Shown: piece by piece, positions 56,303 through 64,000 of the stretch
Layout: each line of letters begins with the position of its first letter
Numbering within the stretch: position 1 is the first letter of the stretch
Assembly (NCBI GenBank): GCA_011033025.1
Contig: WFMF01000149.1
Coordinates: 124,001-188,000, forward strand
Reading direction: 5' to 3'
Origin: Beroe forskalii
Taxonomy: Eukaryota; Ctenophora; Nuda; Beroida; Beroidae
Length of the DNA stretch: 64,000 nucleotides
The notes under the pieces: generated by a model
Told to the model about the DNA's origin: nothing
The model's database searches: none
Seen by the model: the letters and a program-made list of their open reading frames with translations, nothing else
Program-made: the position numbers and the translations under genes

Positions 56303-57063
56303 ATGATGAAGGATTTTCAGATTGATGTACGAAAAAAAGTTGCACAATTTGTGATGATGTATAAATCCAGTCGTGAGGATTGGAAGGTCTTTACTGTTAG
56401 TCATTTTATGGCCCAAGGGCACTCTCGATCTACAATCTATAGTATAATCGACAATTTTGTTCAACGTAGGTCGATAGAGCACAAGAAAGGGGGTGGACGT
56501 CCAGCTAGGATAATGACACCATACAACAAGCAGAGATTGCGTAGTGCAATTAACCACAAGACAGGGGTATCTCAGCGGCAACTGGCAAAAAGATTTAAGT
56601 GCCATCAAAGCTTTATATCAAGAACTCTCAAAAGTGGGTATAGAAATCCAATCAAATGCCGAAAAAGAGTGAAAGTGCCCCTCTATAAGTCAGTTGATGT
56701 TATTAGAAGAACAAAACAGAAATGTCGAAAGCTTTATGATTTGACCTCACAGAAGACAATTGTGATGGATGATGAAAAATATTTTGGATTAACAGGGTAC
56801 CAGATGTCCGGAAATGTTCATTGTTATTCATCAGATGTAAGTCGGACCCCCCACAATGTTAAAACAAGAGCGAAATCTAAGTTTGAACCAAAGGTGCTTT
56901 TATGGATTGCGATTTCAGAGGATGGAATTTCCCGACCAACTGTGCTCACCAGCGAGACGGGGATGAGTATTAATCAGGATACATACATCACTAAGTGTCT
57001 AGAGCCAAAGTTACTGCCATTTCTAGATGGTAAAAGTGACTACATCTTCTGGCCAGACCTCGC
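56303..57063 (+). pseudogene. Interrupted Tc1/mariner-superfamily transposase
   Basis: About 254 residues remain. N-terminal helix-turn-helix (HSRSTIYSIIDNFVQR), GGGRPARI linker, second helix-turn-helix (VSQRQLAKRFKCHQSFISRT). The DDE domain starts at VMDDEKYF (first Asp), then FEPKVLLWIAIS. It stops at YIFWPDLA, around the second catalytic Asp, where a 3-kb foldback element is inserted. No continuation is recognised after 60120, so the third catalytic residue is missing. Confidence 0.8.
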
Positions 57064-60000
57064 CTGTAACCCCTGTGAACTAAATAGTTAAGTAGGTCTG
57101 AGAACGTTTTCGGTAGTTCATAGTCCCCAGATTCACCAAAAAAAAAGATCACCGGATTCCGAGTTGGGGAAACCCCTTTTTGGACCCCTTTTCTCCCGAA
57201 TTGGGGCAAAAACTTGGACTGCCAATATCTCAGCTTCTGATTGAGATACAGGCCACTTCGTTATACCAAACTATGCAGGATGAGCACATCATAGGCGGCG
57301 GAGCATAGTTTCAAAGTCGTAAACCCCTTACTTTTGGAGTTATGGACGAAAAACCTCTTTTAGCCCTACGCGTAACCCCAAAATTGCCCCTTTTTAATAA
57401 ATAGAATCTGAAGGACCTAAAGAACTCAACGAGGACACTAATCTATGCAGAATCATCACATTATGGGGGGTAGAACATGTTTTTAAAGTCCTAACCCCTT
57501 TCATTTCAGAGTTATGGACGAAAAACCCCTTTTTAGCCCTACGTGTAGAACCACAATTGCCCCTATTAAATAAATAAAATCTGAAGGACGTAGAGAACTG
57601 AACGAGGACTCTAGCCTATGCAGAATCATCACATTATGGGGGGTAGAACATGGTTTCAAAGTCCTAACCCCTTTCGTTTCAGAGTTATGGACGAAAAACC
57701 CCTTTTAGCCCTACGTGTAACCCCAAAATTGCCCCTATTAAATAAATAAAATCTGAAGGTCGCTACAGAGAACTGAACGAGGACTCTAGCCTATGCAGAA
57801 TCATCACATTATGGGGGGTAGAACATGGTTTCAAAGTCCTACACCCTTTTGTTCTTGAGTGATGGACAAAAACCCCATTTTCAGCCCAATGGGTAACTAC
57901 AAAATAGTCCTTTTTCTGTGAACGTCATTAAGCCGAACGATGAAAGAAGTTAATATAATTACAAATTTTTTATAGATTGAAAATTTGAAATCGAAAGCAT
58001 TTGAAAAACTGGACGTTGATGCTCGGTGGTATATGACTCTAGGTCGGGGGACTCTAGGTCAGGGGACTCTGGGTTTGAGGAGCCAGGATCAGGCAGTTGG
58101 AAGCAATAATGGTGGTAGAAGCCATCTACTTGATCTAGAAGCGGGCCTCAGCACCATTGGAGTCAGCAGCATCAGCAGGGTGGCAGTGAGGTTTGGCAAA
58201 GGAGTGAAAGATTGATGGTGTAGAATCGTCCAGTTCACTTGCAGCTCCACTTGATACACCTCCAAGCTTGTCTTCCACCTTTTAAGGGCTTGCTATCTCT
58301 AGAGTAGCCTTGAGCTCAAGAGGAGGGATTTGAAAGTGAAGGTTCTTCCTTGGATGATCTTGATTATGGAAATGTCTGAGTGTCTGCAGAGGAGGGGAGG
58401 GTTGGGAGGAGGGACGGTTGGCTGGGGGATCAGAGTGGTCGTGGAGAGGGGGAGGGTCTGCGTTGAGGACAGCGTTGGCAGCGACAAGATTTCCAAAAGT
58501 AGAGACGTAGGCATAGTGTCTGCATATTCATATGCATGCAGTCGTGCCCGCATGACCCTCTCGGATAATGAATCCGCTCTGATGACATCCGGGATATGAG
58601 TCCAACAAGCGGTATGGGATAGTGTCAGCAATGATCCATTGGGTCACATCCGGGGTCCATTATCAGGGTTAACCGAGAGAGTCACCTTATAAGTGAAGAG
58701 CTTTAGATAGTGTATATATAAAGTAAAGATGCTCCCGACCCAGAGTCCACCCTGGTTTGCCGCCCCTGACCCAGAGTCCCCCAACCTAGAGTCCCTCAAC
58801 CTAGAGTCTCCCGACCTTGAGTCCCTGACCTAGAGTTTATTAATTCTCTGTGAGTATGACACTGAGTATTGAAATTCCTTGGGCTCATATAAAATAAACA
58901 CTATTCCGGCCTATGCTGTACATCAGATTGGGTTCATCCCAAATAATGTTGGGCATGCCTGAAATTAGATCTGCCAAAATCTCTCGCTTATAAAATTGAT
59001 CTTTTCATGATGCCGCTTGCCTTTCAGGCCCTTCAATCAAAATATGATACATGAAGGGACACACTTAACAATCTGGATTTTGATAGGTTTTGTACTTGTC
59101 TTGGTTGCAATAGCTGTAGTCGTAATCTACTGCAAGAAGAAAAAGAGACAGGTTTACATTCTAGCAATAGGTGAAATGTTAAAATAGGGTTTTCGTCCAT
59201 AACTCTGAAACGAAAGGGGTTACCTTACAAGACAAAATAACATGGGACAATAATTCCGGGGATCGAAATTTTGGGGGAACGAAAATATGGGGATTTTTTC
59301 GTAAAATCCCCAAATTTTGTACCTTTTAAATATGTCTTGTAAGGTAGGACTTTATAACCATGTTCTACCCCCATAATGTGATGATTCTGCATAGGCTAGA
59401 GTCCTTGTTCAGTTCTCTACGACCTTCAGATATCATTTATTAAATAGGGGCAATTTTGGGGTCACACGTAGGGCTAAAAAGGGGTTTTTCGTCCATAACT
59501 CTGAAACGAAAGGGGTTAGGACTTTGAAACCATGTTCTACCCCCCATAATGTGATGATTCTGCATAGGCTAGAGTCCTCGTTCAGTTCTCTACGACTTTC
59601 AGATTTTATATATTAAATAGGGGCAATTTTGGGGCTATGCATAGGGCTAAAAAGGGGTTTTTCGTCCATAACTCTGAAACGAAAGGGATTAGGACTTTAA
59701 AACCATGTTCTACCCCCCATAATGTGATGATTCTGCATAGATTAGTGTCCTCGTTGAGTTCTCTAGGTCCTTCAGATTCTATTTATTAAAAAGGGGCAAT
59801 TTTGGGGTTACGCATGGGGCTAAAAAGAGGTTTTTCGTCCATAACTCCAAAAGTAAGGGGTTTGCGACTTTGAAACTATGCTCCGCCGCCTATGATGTGC
59901 TCATCCTGCATAGTTTGGTAAACGAAGTGGCCTGTATCTCAATCAGAAGCTGAGATATTGGCAGTCCAAGTTTTTGCCCCAATTCGGGAGCAAAGGGGTC

Positions 60001-60120
60001 CAAAAAAGGGGTTTCCCCAACTCTGAATCCGGTGATCTTTTTTTTGGTGAATCTGGGGACTATGAACTACCGAAAAACGTTCTCAGACCTACTTAACTAT
60101 TTAGTTCACAGGGGTTACAG
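57064..60120. mobile_element. 3-kb foldback element with about 900-bp inverted arms and captured sequence
   Basis: The left end CTGTAACCCCTGTGAACTAA is exactly inverted at the right end (60101-60120). The arms (about 57064-57950 and 59180-60120) contain three to four tandem units of about 175 bp with CATTATGGGGGGTAGAACAT, GAGTTATGGACGAAAAACCC and related blocks, mirrored in the other arm. The central 1.2 kb is unrelated and includes exon-like sequence. It lies inside a Tc1 transposase gene. There is no transposase of its own. Confidence 0.85.
59028..59151 (+). pseudogene. Captured exon encoding a transmembrane segment
   Basis: It is bounded by CCTTTCAG acceptor and CAG|GTTTAC donor. In one frame the 124 bp read PFNQNMIHEGTHLTIW followed by ILIGFVLVLVAIAVVVIYC and KKKKRQ. 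That is an extracellular juxtamembrane stretch, one 20-residue transmembrane helix and a basic stop-transfer tail. It looks like one exon of a type I membrane protein carried inside the foldback element. The parent gene is not identified. Confidence 0.6.
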
Positions 60121-60688
60121 TCCAGAGCACATAATTGGCAGCCCACTATTCATTCTTGAACGATTTGCAGCCCCAACATAAATACTTCATTTCCGCTTTG
60201 AAACGCATTTTTGTGAACTCCTTCTAGCAAATCCTTCTAGCAACCGGTTCATAACCACTGAACGGCGGCTTATAGTTAGAAAATTTAATTGCCAACAAGG
60301 AAATAAGTTATGAGAATTGTTATTAAAATCTAAGTTACCACAAATCTTTTATGCATCCTAGACAGTCATTAGCTTTTTTGAATATTTGTCTATTTACTAA
60401 TTTACAAGCTATAGACTGTGCCAGTAAGTAAGTAGGAAATGACGAACAACACTATAATGTTATTCTCAGGAAGTATTCACAGTTTAAGTAGTTGAAGGAC
60501 CTTTGGTCCAACAAAATTGTCCAACACGTTTGAAACATGGTTTCTTTTATGCTTAGTACTAGAAATGCCCGTTGGGCCTGCAAGATAATACAAAACCAAA
60601 TAATAAGCTCACAAAAGTTTATAAAGGAGCAAAATTGAACATTATTCTTTGATTAATTTTGATTATTATAATTTCATATGCTCTTGTA

Positions 60689-62068
60689 CAGTAGGGTGCC
60701 ATATGTTTTCGTCGTTTTGATTTAATTTCATTTTACACAATTTTTTTGCCAATTTTGAAAGTGGTTTAACAAAGAGTAATACACAATTTGGCTGGAAAAG
60801 TTTCTATTATCGGAAAGATGTATATCATGACTAACTTTTAGAATATGAATCAATATTTGGTCCGGTGACCTTTCAGTATAGTAACCATTCGCATCCTGGT
60901 CGGTAGGGACCTGTAAAGTGTTCTGATATAATTCCTGTCAATTCTGGCCCAGCACTCTTCCACTACGTCACGCAAATCTTGAGTGTTCTTCAGCAAATGA
61001 CACTTCTTCCTCACTTCGAACTTTAGAATAGCCCAAAGATTCTCGATGATGTTTAGATCTGGACTTTTAGCGGGCCAAGTCATGGTCTTCAGATTATTTT
61101 CCGTTTTATACTTTCTGATCAGATGGGCGGTGTGAATTGAGGCACCATCGTCTTGGAAAATATAATCTCCATTTGGAAACTCTTTAGCAATGACACCCCA
61201 AAGATTTTCATCAAGAATTTTAAGATATCCCTCAGCATTTAACGTCCCATCGATAACACAAATGGTACCAACGCCATTCCATGTTATGCATCCCCAAATC
61301 ATTATTTGCATCTTGGGGGAAGTATTGTCTCCATACAGGTCTGGGCGATAATATCCCTCATCACTCATCTTCCAAACGTAAACACGATCATTCTGGCCAA
61401 TTTTGATACAACATTCATCGGAAAAGATCACTTTTAGCCACTGTTGAACCAACCAGAACCTATGAGACCGTACCCATCCTAGTCTCTGCGTCCGATGTCT
61501 TATTGAGAGGGTCTCTTTCTTAGCATTGGGCGCCCTGTACGCACCAATGCGTTTGGTATACCTCCGGTAAGTTGTAAAGCTCATTTCCGTACCATACTGG
61601 TCGCAAAACATGTTGTAGAGACGTCTCCGAGATGAAAATCTACTGAGCAAAATCAAAAGTCTCAGGCGTCTGACAGTCCTTCCAGAGAACTTCAAATTCC
61701 GGCCTGTTCTTTTCCCCCGAGACAATTTGCGTGTTTTCCGCCAATACGACACTATCGACGAGACAGTTGTGCGTGATTTCTCAAGCTTTCTAGCTATTTC
61801 AACCATTTTGAGGCCTGATAAGTAAAGCTTAACGATCAGAGTCCGTGATTCAATCGAGTTATCTTTCGACTTCTGTCTCGGCATCACGGATAGACTTTGA
61901 GACGAACGAATGGCGTGATAAGAATGAAGAAAGATGCATCTCCCAGCAACAATCAAGATTTTGGCTGTTTCTGTCACGGTCGCTGCTGAAACGCGCTTTA
62001 TATGTGCGCGCATGCGCGCGCGCCACGTAAAAATAAGCAAAACGACGAAAACATATGGCACCCTACTG
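60689..62068 (-). mobile_element. Complete Tc1-family transposon
   Basis: Perfect inverted ends of about 30 bp (CAGTAGGGTGCCATATGTTT.. at the left; ..AAACATATGGCACCCTACTG at the right). TA target duplication at 60687-60688 and 62069-62070. Length 1,380 bp, with one intact transposase ORF. Identical ends and no stops point to a recent insertion. Confidence 0.95.
60850..61884 (-). CDS. Tc1 transposase (DD34E), intact
   Basis: 344 residues from MPRQKSKDNSIESRT; the open frame continues upstream through the inverted repeat, so this internal Met is the likely start. Paired-like helix-turn-helix (LSGLKMVEIARKLEKSRTTV), GRKR-like linker (GKRTGRNLKFSGRT), second helix-turn-helix. Catalytic DDE: FSDECC, then QDDGASIHTA, then SPDLNIIENLW, with 34 residues between the second Asp and Glu. 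All key residues are present. It should bind the terminal repeats and cut and paste the element into TA sites. Confidence 0.95.
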   Translation of the reverse strand: MPRQKSKDNSIESRTLIVKLYLSGLKMVEIARKLEKSRTTVSSIVSYWRKTRKLSRGKRTGRNLKFSGRTVRRLRLLILLSRFSSRRRLYNMFCDQYGTEMSFTTYRRYTKRIGAYRAPNAKKETLSIRHRTQRLGWVRSHRFWLVQQWLKVIFSDECCIKIGQNDRVYVWKMSDEGYYRPDLYGDNTSPKMQIMIWGCITWNGVGTICVIDGTLNAEGYLKILDENLWGVIAKEFPNGDYIFQDDGASIHTAHLIRKYKTENNLKTMTWPAKSPDLNIIENLWAILKFEVRKKCHLLKNTQDLRDVVEECWARIDRNYIRTLYRSLPTRMRMVTILKGHRTKY

Positions 62069-62614
62069 TATGATGAAGTCAAATCTGAAAATTAAAACCG
62101 AGTATCGTACTCATACTGAACGTTGAATTAAGCATTGATTCACGCCAAGAGCAGTCTTCCAAATTCGCAATGTGCTATGCCCAGATTAGATTCAATTAGA
62201 TTTTGCTTTTGGTCAATCTTAAATAGCTCTTACATTCACATTTTCCGTTATCATTAACTCAGCATTGATTTAAATCTACCGACGTCTGCCACAGATTTAT
62301 GAAAAGATGCTATCGGAAATAGTCTCCTCGATGCTAGCCATACCCGTCAGATCTCGAATTTCAAATGAAAACAGTAAACACTTCGTTCGTTCAAACGCTA
62401 AAACGCAGCAATCAAAAACGTATCAGAAAGTACTCGCATAGAACTGATCATAATCTGCACGTGCAGAATATCTGTATCCATAGCAACGGCGCAACTAAGC
62501 CCAGCTTAGCCTTCGTTTCTCTTGATATTTTCTTGGCAAGCTCAAATTTAATTGTGGACGGCGGCACATACAAACATTATTCACGTGCGACTTTACTTTA
62601 TATATAAGATATTT

Positions 62615-62980
62615 GGTGATACGCCAAACAGCTAGGAAAAACGAGAGATTGCGGGTATAAAAGAGAGCTGTCAGAAGCTTCTATCACCTGAGTGGTAAAA
62701 TGCCTTGTGTAGCAATAAAATTTGTATTTAAACTAAGCAAAAAAAACTTTAATAAGTCACAAACACACGGCACACGGCTTGTAGCTCAGTCCATGGGCAC
62801 AGTGATGATATGAGAATTATTGTGGGCTAAGGCTGTTGATAATGGCCGAATCCTAAACTATTCAAATTGCTAATCAAAGTAGAGAAAATATGATCATGAT
62901 ATATAGTATGTTTTATGATATAGTATGTTTTATGTTTTATGCCTAATAATAATTTGTTAATTAATAATGGCTGATTGTTC
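62615..62980. other. AT-rich spacer
   Basis: Nothing recognised except runs of ATGATATAGTATGTTTTATG repeats near 62900. Confidence 0.4.
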
Positions 62981-63662
62981 TTAATCGGTAAATAAAATTG
63001 ATGTTACGGTTGAAAGAGCTGTGTTACGCATATTTTCGATAAAGTATGGATCATGTTTAATTTTAACTAAATACTTATCAACATTGAAATTGGAGCTAAT
63101 CCAGTTATCGTCAGAGTCGTCGGATTGCATTCTTAACAAAAATTTTTTATATCTAGTTTTGTACTGTTCAATAGTTGAGGGAAGATTATAAGCTTTGTCT
63201 TTAATAAATGGCAGTAATAAATTCCAAAGCTTTGGACCATGGTACAGAAAATTACTCATGTAGTGATTAGTGGATAAAATTGGAACATAGATTCTTTGCT
63301 TGGCATGATCAATATGTAGTAGGTTGAACAGATACGAGGGTGTTTCTGTTAGGCGGAGGTTTGCTATACAAGTTAACGTGAAATAATTACATAGGTTATG
63401 GATGGTCAAAATACCATTTTCATTAAAAATTCGTTTAGTATGGCCTTTTATATGCTTGTAAATTTTTTTAAATGTTAAATAAGTTACGGAGACACTTCTT
63501 TTGCAGTACAAATAGTTTGTGTAGTTTTGTTTCACTAGCAGCAGTGCCCCAAACTGAGATACCATAGGATAAGTGCGAATTAACTAATGCATTATAAACA
63601 GAGGTACGAATTTTGTCATTAATTATGCGTCTCATATCCCTCAATACCTTTTGATAAAACAA
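62981..63662 (-). pseudogene. LINE reverse transcriptase C-terminal remnant, frameshifted
   Basis: Two overlapping frames form one remnant. 63662-63468 encodes RTSVYNALVNSHLSYGISVWG and LFVLQKKCLRN, the post-palm motif common to CR1/Jockey-like reverse transcriptases. 63565-62981 continues with KIYKHIKGHTKRIF, NFLYHGPKLWNLLLP and IEQYKTRYKKFLL, the usual C-terminal end. A frameshift separates them. A CAAAT simple repeat lies at 63687-63712, on the 5' side of the remnant. Confidence 0.8.
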
Positions 63663-64000
63663 AAATTCGATTTGGGAGGGATAATAATATCAAATCAAAT
63701 CAAATCAAATATATTATGACAATAATCATCTAAAATACTCTCCTCCTTTAGTCTTACGAAAAATCAACTTATCTCAATTAATAATGTCCAAATTATTTCC
63801 TTTCTTACTATTCAGTATAAAGCCCTGTTGGATATAAATTTATGAACTTTTTCTTTGCAGCGAAAGGATTATCCATTAGATACTTATTCTGTCGGGCTTT
63901 ATTTTCTAAATAGCTTGGACCCTCTATTTTTGACAATACTTCATCGGATACTTCCCAAAAATTTCCACTTAATTAATGGGTCGTATGAAAGTATACCAAT
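63663..64000. other. Window end: short ORF and start of another GTCGTATG element
   Basis: Minus-strand 63950-63789 is open (NFWEVSDEVLSKIEGPSYLE..LYPTGLYTE, then stop) but not recognised. GGTCGTATGAAAGTATACCA at about 63979 is the terminal repeat seen at 53520, so another copy probably starts here and runs out of the window. Confidence 0.5.

Larger units (their letters stand above)
60567..62614. repeat. Dispersed repeat, copy B, split by Tc1
   Basis: It starts ACTAGAAATGCCCGTTGGGC and resumes after the Tc1 element with GCACGTGCAGAATATCTGTA, TCCATAGCAACGGCGCAACT and TTTACTTTATATATAAGAT. It corresponds to 55393-55745. Confidence 0.6.

Noticed and set aside
1..64000. tRNA, rRNA, snRNA genes or CRISPR arrays
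   Set aside because: No tRNA B-box-like GGTTCGANTCC, no rRNA stretch and no snRNA core was seen. The tandem arrays lack unique spacers and are minisatellites in a eukaryotic genome.

Overview
The window is animal (metazoan) nuclear DNA. It shows intron-dense genes, GT-AG introns of about 100 bp to 10 kb, both U1 and U11/U12 spliceosomal protein genes, Ly6/three-finger secreted proteins and many DNA transposons. A single SNF-type U1A/U2B'' gene, a FLYWCH-MULE and Tc1 elements suit an invertebrate. I cannot name the phylum.

Layout. (1) 1664-13440, + strand: a 21-exon NUP98-NUP96 nucleoporin gene, with a 3 kb FLYWCH-MULE transposon sitting 21 bp upstream of one 3' splice site. (2) 15322-26808: a spliceosome cluster. 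It holds an SNF/SNRPA gene (+) with two alternative first coding exons, and convergent to it two minor-spliceosome genes on the minus strand, SNRNP25 (U11/U12-25K) and ZCRB1 (U11/U12-31K). An intronless archaemetzincin gene is nested in a ZCRB1 intron. (3) 28007-31404, -: five kelch exons with no visible BTB part. (4) 36847-51512, +: ten exons of a WDR49/WDR64-like WD40 gene. Its last intron in view is 10 kb and holds three Ly6/three-finger genes on the other strand, one of them frameshifted. (5) 53-64 kb: a transposon graveyard with nested foldback elements, an intact Tc1 element and LINE remnants.

Two observations stand out. First, the SNF locus: between its alternative first exons lie about 22 sense-strand copies of GGTAAGT, a near-ideal U1 snRNA target. 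ATTGCAC heptamers (the U1A loop ligand) lie nearby. The intron that interrupts RRM1 has no GT/GC donor giving the conserved protein, and retaining it truncates the protein after RRM1. This looks like a candidate splicing-based feedback circuit in a U1 snRNP protein gene. Second, tandem repeats in at least four unrelated genes are built from the adjacent exon-intron junction itself, so splice sites are copied from 3 to about 50 times beside the real one. Both ends of the 10 kb WD40 intron show this.

All exon structures were read by eye from splice signals, reading phase and remembered family motifs. No alignment or search was run.
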